Shown here piece after piece: positions 24,345 through 36,400 of a stretch of 64,000 nt of DNA; the stretch's first letter is position 1, and each line of letters starts with the position of its first letter. The notes beneath the pieces were generated by a model. That model did not search any database. It saw only the letters and a list, made by a program, of their open reading frames with translations, and had not been told where the DNA came from. A program made the position numbers and the translations under genes. Location: NCBI GenBank assembly GCA_017591395.1, contig WEDG01003321.1, positions 1 through 64,000 of the forward strand, given 5' to 3'. Source of the DNA: Schistocephalus solidus (taxonomy: Eukaryota > Platyhelminthes > Cestoda > Diphyllobothriidea > Diphyllobothriidae).

Positions 24345-25110
24345 TTAAAACTAAGTGGCATTTTTATTCAAATGGCATTCAACCTCCGGAATAGGCTTTC
24401 CAGAAATGGATTTAAAGCTTCGTGTGTGCGCTCTTTAAGCGCTGAGCCAACCCCTACTGGAGAACCGGCGTATGCAGGAATTTGAAGCCTTCGCTAGGCC
24501 TACATATTTAGTACCTATTGTACATGTTTTTGTCAGAATTCGTCAACTGTACCAAATAAAACGGATAAATACACCCGTTTTTATTATCTGCTTGTTTTTC
24601 TTTTCATATGCAAACAGGAAAACGGAAAACCGTCTGCATACGCCAACGGTTTTGTGCATCGCTTGTTAAAATGGGGATTTTTTCTGCAGGTGTGCAGTGA
24701 CCCAAGGGGTCTTACAGTTTTCAAGATGGAAAATCACATGACTTCAATGCGGAGGCTTCATTTGAGCCGGGCCAAATTAAAAGCCTCAAGCCGCGCAAGT
24801 GCATTGTTGTCAGGTTTTGCGATGATGGCAATGATAGAATTAAACGTTCGACTTTCTTATCATTCTATATACGTCTTTAGATAGACAATGATGAGAACAA
24901 CAAAGTCCCAGAGGCTCTTTTAATAAGCTTTACTGCATCGGCCTCCTTACTCGTCGTGGTGCACATCACAGCACTAATGATAAGTACATGCATCTTACCA
25001 CAGCTAGAGTGCCACATAAATATGTGCCATCAACACCCATCTCTTGAATCCCCGCACGAAAAAATGAGAGGGTAATTTTTCTTCTTCTCATAGTCCGTCC
25101 ATTAGATACA
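24345..25110. other. unassigned sequence upstream of the genic core
   Basis: No recognised gene or repeat. It should contain the promoter for the plus-strand genes that begin at 25.1-25.6 kb, but no specific element can be named. Confidence 0.35.
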
Positions 25111-25115
25111 TCGAA

Positions 25116-25457
25116 ATGGCTTGGATATTTAGCACGGCTCTTGGGATGGTGCTGTTTCTTGTAGTTCTTGTTCTTGCATCTTGGGTCAAATTTTGGAACA
25201 TGAGCAAATGGTCTGCGGGAGTTTGTTTTCTTATCGTTGGCCCCGTCGTTATTGTCTTTCTATTGTTTGCCGTTTTCTTCTATCGCAGCCTCATATCTTT
25301 TAAGTACCATCGTGCTTCGAAGATGGTGGATCGGTTAGATTTGTGGATGTCGGAATTGGAGAAAGGCACATGCCCAGCGTCTATGCAAGTTACTGCAGAT
25401 GCAACTTTGCAGCCTTCTAAACAGACTACTGCCCACCTCCTCTCTGACAGATGCTAA
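25116..25457 (+). CDS. putative small two-pass membrane protein
   Basis: 113 codons from ATG to stop. Residues about 4-27 and 34-57 are strongly hydrophobic and would form two membrane helices, separated by a short polar turn (WNMSKWSAG). The remaining roughly 55 residues are polar, with a basic patch (FKYHRASK) after the second helix. Length, the early pair of helices and the text around the second one loosely recall TMEM218, a ciliary transition-zone protein, but the similarity is by eye and the family's third helix is not evident, so an intron or a different identity is possible. It ends 135 bp before the proposed PYROXD1 start, and AATAAA at 25646-25651 could serve it. It may be a host gene or a chance frame. 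Confidence 0.4.
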   Translation: MAWIFSTALGMVLFLVVLVLASWVKFWNMSKWSAGVCFLIVGPVVIVFLLFAVFFYRSLISFKYHRASKMVDRLDLWMSELEKGTCPASMQVTADATLQPSKQTTAHLLSDRC

Positions 25458-25592
25458 TCTCTCCCCTCCCATCACTTTTTTCATTTCACCATTATTTGAT
25501 CTCCATCGGGCATATTCGTTACTATCGGTCCAAATTTGGCTGTTTACACCTACACCCTCCTATACACCCAGCATTTGTGAAATGGAAATTTA

Positions 25593-25631
25593 ATGCACAT
25601 GGACTTCTCTGACACTCAGAATGCTTGTTCA
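25593..25631 (+). CDS. PYROXD1: PYROXD1 exon 1 (predicted)
   Basis: Chosen because exon 2 has an in-frame stop upstream and no ATG, so a start exon is needed. ATG at 25593 (or 25599) reads 13 codons to TCA, followed by a GTAATT donor, and joins exon 2 in phase 0 across a 49-bp intron ending TTTCAG. Very short introns are normal in flatworms. The coding content is too short to verify by homology. Confidence 0.5.
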
Positions 25632-28600
25632 GTAATTTTAAATGAAATAAAACGTTTAATATTTCACTGGCAAATTTCAGCCGGACTACTTCGACTTCGT
25701 CGTCGTCGGAGGAGGAATAGCAGGCGTAGTTTGCGCAGAGACTCTTTGTGGCTTATTATCTCCCTTGCCACGTGGCCTGCCTACAGGATTGAATAGTGAG
25801 CGGTCTAATGCAGCCGCTAAAGTCTGCATAATTTCCGCATCGAAAACCTTAAAAACGGCCGTAAATGTGAAGCATATAACTCGACTTCTTCAAAGCTTGA
25901 GATTGCTGAAATCTCAGGGGATAAGATTTCCTCCCCATGGCCCGATTTGCTGACTATCATAACGGACGTTGTTCTGAAGCTGGAGTGAGTCGAGCATTTA
26001 TTTTGAATTACGAGGCATCTCATTGTCTTTTTACACTTGTTTAAAATTGAATTTCACGAAATATCATCCCAGTTTGCCCCAAAATATTTACCGGTCCTTT
26101 CGTTCTCAAATCTGCATTGTGTAGCTAAGCCACGCTGAATCATAGCCCCGGTGTCACAGGGTTGTTGACTTCTGCGTCGTTGACCCACTGCAACGTAGGC
26201 ACGCCACTTTCATTAAAAAAAGCCCATAACAACCCATTTTGGCGGATGCTTTGGATTGCTATCCAATATATTTGAAATCGGCTGCCCAGCGTTAGTTTTT
26301 GTAAAATTTCTGCAATGAACAAAGTAAATATACGAAACGTTAAGTTAGACGTATTGCCGTATTTGTTCGTGAAGGACATGTGAACCTTACAAACTTACGC
26401 CGATTTATTACACAAAAAACGTATTCATCGTGCAACACGAAACAGCTTACGTTCGAAACTGCTTTTTCACTTCGGGATTTTAAATGTATGCAACGTTGAA
26501 TGCGTTTTTTCCATTAACCAAAATAAGGGCTATTAATTAGCACGCCTTCATAACATTTTAGGCAAACCGGTACTTTTTATATTTAGTGGTGCGAGTCTTT
26601 CCTCTTTCTCATAGTGTTTACTTGGTACGGTTGCGATCAGGTTTAATTTAGCCGGCATCGACATCACGGATTTGACCTTGCGCCTTATGATCCTTGGCAT
26701 AATTATTTGAAACTGTCTATTTCTTCAAACTGACAGCCATTAACCTCCAAAGTTAACTTTTCTGGCCAGAAATGAATCTTAAAGGCACTTCGGTCTTCCC
26801 AGCATTTATGTCTAAACCGACCAATTTAGTGACTTCCTTCATCCGTGACATCCTAGACTGTAGATCACCAAAGCTTGAAGCTAAGGAGGCGCTATCCTTG
26901 GCATGTTATAGGTCAGACAGCTGTTGTCTAGGTGCAAAATTAATTCCGTCAACTCCGTGTAAAGCTTTCTCGAGAGTTCAGCCAGTGACGTAGCTAAACG
27001 AAACGGGTGATAGGATGCAACCTTTTTGAACGCCAGACTGAATATCAAACGATTAGGAATGCTGTTTATGGACCAGAACTTGTACAGTGATAGGACGGCA
27101 GTAGGCCTTGACCATGACGATGATTTTATCTGTTAATAGTGCAATTAACGGTTACAGGGACCCACGAGGGATTGAGTAGAACGCAGCGGGGATGTCAACA
27201 ATGCAGACGACCGTCGGTTGACGGAATTCAAGAGTACGTGTTCGCATGAATATCTGGTCTGTCCACCCGTGCCCAGCTCAGATTCCGGCCTGGTTGGGTC
27301 TAGTATTAGAGTGACGCGCAGCCTAGAATCCCCTATAATAGATACTAGCAACGATCTACGCAACAATTTCGACAAGACTTGCTACATTACTTCTCGCATC
27401 TTGTCTTATCTCCTTTCTTGAAGGCAAGTTAAAGGATGACCAAGCCCTACTCATCAGGAACGAACTCATCTCTCCATGCTTTTCCATTCATATAATGGAG
27501 TCAAGGCGCCAGTGCCTACAAAGGAATTTTAGATTCCAGCAGGAATGCCGTCCACTTTAGGGTCCTTGTCGTTGCGCAGCCTTTGTATTGTATCAGATTT
27601 TTCCTTATGAGATGGGTCGCATTACTTTGTATAGGTCGGAGCGGGATAAAACTCCGCTGCAGAAGAGTGAGGTGGGGTGGGTTAAGCATCGAATTTGAAA
27701 AGGTGCTCGAAGTGCTCACGCCATCGCCTGATCAATTTTTTAGCAACAAATTCACCATTCACTTTGCGAACGGAGTCACTCATTATAAACAGTTTGTCGC
27801 TAACTTTAATAATTCGGTAGAATTCTAATTTCGCCAACTTTTGAAGAATGCTGCATGGAATTCGCCTTTTTTTAGCCCCATATTTCTTCCAATCATCCCA
27901 ATTAGGCATTGCTGTCATTTTCCACAGTTGACGGAATGCGTAATCATTACGGGAACCGGCTGGAACTGTTCGAGTAGACAACGACAAGGTGCTTCCTCTG
28001 GTCTGGTCACTACGACGCCGCCGAATGTGTGTAAGAACTCTCTTAGTTGCTCCATTGACTGATGGTTTTAAAGATGGCCTTCTCCCTCGGCTCAGGCCGT
28101 AACACATGACCGGATTTATCTGCTCAGGGCCTTGACGGCACTAGGTTGTTGAAGTTTTGCGACATCAAGGCATCTTGTACTTGACGTTCTGTGTTCGGTT
28201 GAGGTGAACCTTGTAGACTTCGGCCGGAAGTGCATCGGCTCTTTGTGCTTCGCCGCTGGTTGTATTGCTTTGATTGTTTCTGAGAGGGAAGATTCAGGTC
28301 TCTCACTGTTCTTTTCCACTTTGCGGGAGCCTGTAGATGGTATCGTCGAGGATTGTAGAAGAGCACTTTAGGACACTTCTGAAGTGCTTGCTCCAACACT
28401 TCAAGATCGGGGCTATCTCCATGAGGAGTGTTGTTCCACCGGAATTGAGCGATGGTACAGTTCCGTCGGGGTGGGGAGCGTAGGCTGCCTTGATGAATGC
28501 GAACGCGTTCTGCATTTCGTTACGGTTTATATATCTGTATCAACATGTTATTCATCCAAACGGTTTTTTATCTTCCTCAACCACTGCTGTAATCGACACC

Positions 28601-30218
28601 GACAGCGGAAGATGGCCATCTTTTTGGCATAATTCTCGCCGTTTATATAGGCTCTGTGCAGCCGGCTGTACCCCCATCAGATGTTCATGAAAACTGATCG
28701 TAGGACCACCACTTTCAGAAAAAGATGACAAGGGTCGTTTTGCGCGACTGATAGGAATTGCTAAGCTGGCACGAAGATGGGAAACTGGCATTATTTTAGG
28801 TGTTCGACACTTCGTTATAGTCCCTCGGTAGACGTCTTCCGACTGTTTGAGCTTCCTATTCCCCAAAAAGTGTTTTACTGACGACTTCTTCTGATTTCAG
28901 TTTGTCTGTACGTTGGAATTTTTTGTCAACTTTGACTACTACACCCACCCGTCTAACTCCCTTGAATACCTGGTTAATCCAAGGGTAACTGGTTAGACAT
29001 ATTTGGAAGCCTCTCCATTCGGTTATGGCTGTGCTATTCAGGTGTCGTATCCAATCTTCTACTCTGATTTTCCTTGTCGATTTGTGTACTCATCGTAGAA
29101 ATATGAACTTAGATTTTGCGTGTGCATCCCCCTCTCTTCTGCCAGTTGCGAACACCGACTCGTTTACTTGTCCAACCATGAGCCAATTCGCTATGGTCGC
29201 ATCTGCCTGGCGACCGGTGGAGTTCCCCGAGCGTTTCTGCCTAACAATCCTCTTGTGGTTACTCTGCGGGACACTGAGTCTGTATTCCATTTCCGATCGC
29301 GCCTTGAAGGTGAGTCTACATCGTCGGTTCACCCGTCACTTGATATTGTAGTCTGAAGTAAGTTGCGCATACTTGGATTAACACCTTGCTTTTCGATGAA
29401 GTCGACATCGTGCCTTTTGGTGTGGTTGGCAAAGAATTAAACTTGCTCGAATAAGCAGAAACCGAGCGTCCAATAGCCGAGTTCAAAAAAGTAACGACAT
29501 TCTGTCGTGAAATACCTGTCCTCGGTTTGAAGTTATTGAACAGTTGGGTTAACTGTCTTTGTTTGTAAAATAGCAAAGACTAGCCCCACCGTTTTTCTTC
29601 GGGCATTCGTCGTTGTTACTACTGAATTTGTCGTTGAGGTTGCATTTTCCACGTAGCCTTCGTAAAACTGGTATTCATTACTTAACTGTATTCTCGCATA
29701 ATAATTTCTATGCATATTTTGGAATCTGTATAGTTCCCTTATCTTCGCTTGTGTTGTTTTATTAACCTAGATGCTCCGCACCGTTATTATGGCTATGATA
29801 TTTACGTCTGGGCGTCTGACCTAAGTAGACAAATTTACGACGCACTTTCCCATTTTTGGGTTTCGACCGGCCGATCGGCATACTTTTGTCGGCTGGGAAT
29901 TTCTACACAAGCGAAAACTGTTGGAGGACCCTTACATCCACGTGCGTATACAGACTGAGTAATTTGGGTGCGTGCTCTCTGCGCAAGTTTGTGTTTTGCA
30001 AACGTAGTTGAAACCACTGGCTTGCAGTTGATCCTGCCTAGCTTGACAACCTTCTCCCTGTGAGACAGGATTTTTGGTTTGCATCATATATTTGTTAAGT
30101 TTGCCTCGTGGACTATGGACTAAAGCCACCGCAACCGATTTCAGTCCAGCAACTCTGCCGCTTACTTAAAGCGAGTGCACACCTTTGCGGACTTGTCGTG
30201 CAACATACGCAGATATGG

Positions 30219-30249
<31 letters not shown>

Positions 30250-30368
30250 ATGAGAGCTGAATTATCAAAAGCAATGACATCTACTGCTGCAACAATAGGC
30301 GGGTTCAAATTTTATGACGCGAGCATTAATCTGCTTGCAGTAAGACAGACCTTCGCTGCATCTACCTT

Positions 30369-30461
<93 letters not shown>

Positions 30462-33400
30462 TTCTCTCTCTCCCGCCCACCCTCCGTGCTCGTAGGTCAA
30501 GATAAAGTCAGGACAACCGTAGGTGGTTGTGGGCGCAGTGTCTGAAAACGTTAGGCAGCTCGTCTATCCATTGCATGCCTGGTCTGGTCCCCAATTCATC
30601 TACCATGCTTACCACTTACGCGACATATGCATGTCCTGACATGTAACGTTTCACCCGTCATATAAACGCCGGGAACGCGTATCACATGCTTGCTGCAGAA
30701 GAAGTGCATGGTGTTACGGTGGCTGGCGTTTGTAAGTATGTTCTTGGGTAGGTTTATATATAGCCGAGGGTTGTACATATGAAAAGGTAGGGCGAGGTGC
30801 GGTGATGGGGTCTGGGCATGCGCACACACGTGAGCGAAATTTTCTGCGGCTTTTGAAACTTTTTGTGAGATGCCTTCAAGTAAAGGATGTGTGGTGTTTC
30901 CTGGAATGGTCTCTAACCAAACTGAGTGGCTGATATCAGAGGTGTGGTTCTCCCACAGAGCAACAAATTCATGACTCTTCATGTGCAATCCATATTGGCA
31001 TAGAAATGATAAGCCGTTCAATAGCCTTATTTTTCGTTTGTCTTCCACGCGTGAAGCCCAACATTCACAATTGTAAAGACTGAGTGAGTACATGAGTGCA
31101 TAGTACACGCTGATGTTTTTGACGATTGGGGAATCACGATGGGTGCATAGCCTTCTTCGGTATTTTGCTGATATCGAAAAATTTCAACTGGATCAGTTGA
31201 AGCTGTGGGTTGGGTCTAGTTAAGCTTCAGTAAGCTCCTGAGTAGTGCAACTACTCGAAAATCACAGCCTTTTCTTCATAACCAACTTATAAGACCTAAT
31301 TATTGGACGAGTTCGCCCATATTTACTGAGTTGTACAGTACATTTTTGGTTACAATAAGACAACGTGCTCTAACCGACTTTGGAAAATGCAGTTTTGTGT
31401 ACTTGTTGTGAACGCTGTGTCTTCCTTGCTCGCTTAGACGGACAACTGTTGGACAACATTAAACCGCAGCAACGAGTTTGGACAAAAGTGTGGCAAACTG
31501 GACATTTAGGAATGCTATCCTTTAAAAATTAGACCCATTTTGTGTGTTTTTTAAAGATAAGTTTTCGCTCATAATAATCACTTAGAGGGCCAGTTCGCCT
31601 TTACATTAACCTTGCAGTCCTAGGACCATCCAGAATTAAAATGCCCATCATTTTTTTTTATATAAACCAGGCATGAAACCGAATAAACTACGCTTTCTGG
31701 AAGAGTTGACTCATCTGCGCGTAGCACTAGCGTTTCAGAGTTCTCTGGTCTTTCAATTTGAATGTCATTTACTTATGGATGATTTGCCGGCACTATTTTT
31801 ACTGCACACAGTTTCATCAATATCCTTTAAAAGTAATTTCAGTTTTCTCGAGCTCATTTAAGTGCTACGATTGGAACCCGTGCATTTTTAAAGTTAATCA
31901 AATGACCCAACTTCTTTTCGGAGTTTTTTTGTCAACAATAGACGTCACAATGTCTGTGGACTTTCCGACTTTAAGACAATAGACTGGTCTTAGGCTACAA
32001 TGAAGCACCAATGGAGGCAAATTAAGCTGAGTGATTAGCAGCCAAAAAGCGTATTTAGGTTATCCATAACTGCAAAGGACATCGAAACGTTGCTTGGTAA
32101 ACGCTTCTTGCTACAAGGCTTCACTGATTCCCGCCACCATTGAAGACAATAAACTAAGCTTTCTGGCGAAATTGATCTCTCCTAGCATAAGCTTACGAGT
32201 AAAACCTTTGTAAAGGAGTCGACTGATCATAAAATGGGAGGATCCACGATGCAAACCTGTTAATGTGAAGCGACGAATGCTTGTACGACCCCCAAACGAA
32301 CACATTCGATAGGTAGACGTGTAATCCGGGAGCGGTGGCAGTAGAGGAAGGGGAAATCTAAGAGGGAAAATGGCAGTAACGTATTGGCGCTAAATGGGAA
32401 TTTATATGCTTATTGTCGTCTTCAAGTGAGCTGGTTTTTAGCACTGAATTAGACCGTATTACACACCTAGCCGCCCATGCCTACCTGTAGACCAACCTAA
32501 CCCAAACCCTATCCAATGTGTACTTTAGGGTTACCATTCGTTGCCGGGTTAGTAGGGTTGCACAAGTATTCGTTGCCAAGTGCGAGTTTTGCGACTTCCC
32601 AAGTTCCTTACCGAGCCTACCTCAATGTACATTGACCTTCTAACTAGATCCTGATCACAACCTCAACCATGTATGAATAACCAATTTTGCTTAACACTTA
32701 ACGCTATAGCCATCTGCTCTTCCCTAAGAATTTAGAGTAAAATCAAGTCTGACTTTGTCTCTTAAAAGCCTAATTGTTTAATATGATTCTGCTGCCATCG
32801 TCCTTTGAAAATGGGACTGATCTGGGCCGGACACGGGTGTAAGTACACCTCGTATTACAGGTGAATGCACTAAATTCCAGGGAAAGTACCTATTGCCATG
32901 CCCTAACTCAAATCCTAACCCCAATTGTAGCCTTACTCCTAACCCCCTAGTCCTAACAATAACCCCGAACCCATAGGCGCTTAGCAAGACCGCCAGAAAT
33001 ACGGGAGTACATTTAACCGTGCTGAACCCTAATAAAACCGTTCAATATAATGGACGCTTAGACGAGACCCAGTGCAGCTCCGAAAGGCGAACGACTGTTG
33101 TTTGCCTGATACCGTCGGTGCTCATGTAAGAACCAGCCGACAGCACAGAATTAATCCTTATGCTTGTAATGGTATCAGTTTTCAACCAACTACTTGTTAT
33201 TGCCCTCTTAAACCTACAGTTTGCTCCAACTGTCCCAGGTGCTCGGCGAGTTCTCTTGGTCGGAAATGGAGGCATAGCTACCGAAGTGGCCTACGAGATC
33301 GAAGACTGTCAGGTGGTGTGGGTGGTGAAGCATGAGAATATCAGCGTCCCTTTCCTGGACACCACGGCGGCATACTTTCTCCTTCAGTCTCGAAAATCAC

Positions 33401-36400
33401 GTTCTCGAAATCTTGGCGGTAGTGAGACGTTAACAGCAGAAAAGACAGAGGAAAAAACTGCTCCACTCATTCAAACTCTTCGCTACAGTCTTGCTGAGCG
33501 TCAGCACGGAGGAGAGGCTCGTCTGGTACCGGCGAAGGAAGCAAGCGACTCCAGTTCAATTCCCTTCGGCTCGGCTTTGGGTCCGGACTGGGCCCAGGGA
33601 CTCAAGTTTACTGGTATTATGGGCGAAAAAGATTTGGCAAGACCCCTAAAGTTAAGTTCTTCCTGCTTCTACCGATATTTACTTGTATTGGTTGTCACCG
33701 GAAGTCATTTAGGAGAGACCACTGTCAACGGCATACCCAATCACTGCAAATAGAAGCCAGTGCTTTGGCAACCGTTTTTAAGTAGCGTTTTATTCCAAAG
33801 TGCCCACTTCCAGTCTGGCAGTCACTTTGAACTTCCAATATTAGCGTTGATTGCAGATTCCATAGTCAAGCAAATGGAGCTTGTTATGGTCAGTAATTTT
33901 GCTAAGTAACGATTACTGAGAAGTGTTGCCGGTAAAAAGTAGGGAGACCAAAAGAACTGTTTCGGACTCGACAACGGTCACCAACAACAATTGGTAACCC
34001 AACCTCATTTTCAAGGCCAGACGAAAAGGCCCGTTTCCGTGCTACGATGTGGACACATCAGTTAAAATTTTCATGGGTCTCCGAGTTTTCTTGGTAACAA
34101 GCACAGTAGCTCAAATAGACAGAGCTTCTGGACCCCATCTCAAGTCTTGGGCGTTCCTTGTCTCACTAGAACGTAGACAAGTAGGCATTGCCACATTGAG
34201 ACTGATTTACACTCTTCCAGCGAGGGTACTAGCTAAAAGCTAAAGCAGCTGACGTTATTAAGCTGGTCAGTGGGTCCACCATCATTTCCATGCACAAGTA
34301 CTGCAAATTTTCGGACCCAGGCTTCATTATTTTGTTATGCATCAGTATATCGATTTGCAGGGAAGTTCTCAGGATAAGCCTTCTTTTATTAGGCCTGAAG
34401 CCTGTTGTAAATATTTCGTCCCGATTCCACCAGTCTCAACGTGGTAACCGCTACATATTCATAAGCAACCCACGGATATATAATCAGATTTATTTACCAT
34501 GTTCCAAGGCAAGTAAGACCTAAAGCCCCTGACATACGCCTCTTCGATTTCGTGTTGATGCATGAGACAAGTGTCGTTGCATGAAGCCTGTGACATTAAC
34601 ATGATTTTTGGGGCCAAACATTTAGCGATTCGGTGAACACTTATCAGACGCCTGGTAAAGTGTCTCGATAATTCCCGAATAAACTACGATATTTTACCTT
34701 ATCAACGCTCTTTCAAAATTAAGTGTGATACAGCTTGGGACATAACATTCTCAAAGTACTTGGGAATGTGTAATAGACTGAGTATTTTTCAGTTACTGTT
34801 TTTACCACACGTTGCATATTTTGTCAGTGACATGCTACACCATTTGCCGTCGTATAAAATAACAGACCTCGTTTAATTTCGAGGCTACGGCTCTGATCAC
34901 ACTCGATGTAATCGTTCTCCATGCTTTTGCGAATGGCGTTCTCCATGCCTGGCCATCTGTGGCAGTGGATCTGGAAAGCCCGACATATTATCTCCTCCAA
35001 TGACGTAGACCGAATATAGAAATTCCAGGAACCACCTCCATGTCTGGGTAGACTGCATTAAGGCAGCTTTTTATTTTACATCCTTTACAACGCCTCAAGG
35101 TAAAAAACGATGTTGGCTGAGCGGTATCAACACTGAGCTCATGAGGCGGACGACGTGTCCAATCCACCGCAGCCGTAATTCTGGGGTGTACCTAGATGTC
35201 CTCACAATGTCGCAGCGAGTGTGATCGTTCGCTCGCAAAACAAGGTCAATAAACTTCACTCAAAAGATAGTTGTCGGCCAGCAGTCATAAGCTGCCTTCA
35301 GTTTTCGCTCATTTTTTCAACAGCCCAGCATTCCAAATCGTATAGGTGGAGTGACTTGCCTAGTACAAACCTCCAGGTCTAAATTTCAAGTCACTTTACA
35401 CAGTAAACCTACTGTTATACATTAAGTAGCTCTTTTATTCTTGTAGATCGTCTACAACTCGCAGGTAGTCGGTACATTTACGCCGGATGAATTTAAGGAT
35501 TCTGGTCTGGTGCAGGTTGAGGCCGATTCTGATGGAAACCTACTCCCCGAACATGTTAAGGACTGGCCCATCTATGCCCGGCTTTCCAATGGGGATGTTT
35601 ATGGCTGCGATTTTATCATTAACGCCACTGGGGTGGATGCCAATCTCGGTCCTGAGACTTCAAGCGGTGCTCACGCTTTCGCTAAAGACAATCCTGCGCT
35701 CAGGGTGATCGATCGAGCCCACGGTGGCGGTATCATTGTTGACGAATTTATGCAGTCAAGCATACCAGAAGTGTACGCGGTGGGCGACTGTGCGTATGCT
35801 GGCTGGAAACCCTCGCCGCATTGGTTCCAAATGCGTTTGTGGTCCCAAGCCCGCCAAATGGCTTTCCAAGCCGCCAAGAGTATGTTCTTCCACAGTCAGC
35901 AGGTTGCTGATGTACCTCAAGATTTCTCCTTCGAGCTTTTCTCCCACGTCACCTTCTTTTTTGGATTCAAGGTTTGTATTACATGATCCTTTGTGAATAT
36001 TTTACTAGCCTTATTATCGAGTCTGCATTTAGTCCTAATGATTGCTAGATTGTTTCTACGGTAAGTTATATTCTCTAAGAAAAGCTATAAGGTAGAACCA
36101 TATTTGCTAAGAAATGTTATAAAGAGCGATGCTATGTGACTTGATGAGGTTAACTGCTTAAAAAAGGTATGTAAACGCACATACCCTAGGCAGTTACATT
36201 TGTGACCGAGCATTTAATTCGGGACTGGAATAACGTGGAAAACTGTGAGAACACTGAACCTCTGGCTTAATTATAGAGCGTAAGAATGAACCCTTTGTGA
36301 CGAAAGAATTCGGAGTTTAATCCCGGGTCATGCAAACCTGGAGTGGGTGCGGCTGGCTAACTAAATTGCCAGAGATGGTTACTCTAGTCTCTCTTGCTTT

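Noticed and set aside
30265..30500. Long Ser/Leu and Arg/Glu open frames
   Set aside because: They are translations of the (TC)n tract.
34049..34523. Plus-strand frames as extra PYROXD1 exons
   Set aside because: No similarity to the family and no paired splice sites with the right phase.
34800..34845. Candidate micro-exon between PYROXD1 exons 4 and 5
   Set aside because: Phases would fit with the 33651 donor, but the encoded peptide does not resemble the family and such fits occur by chance.
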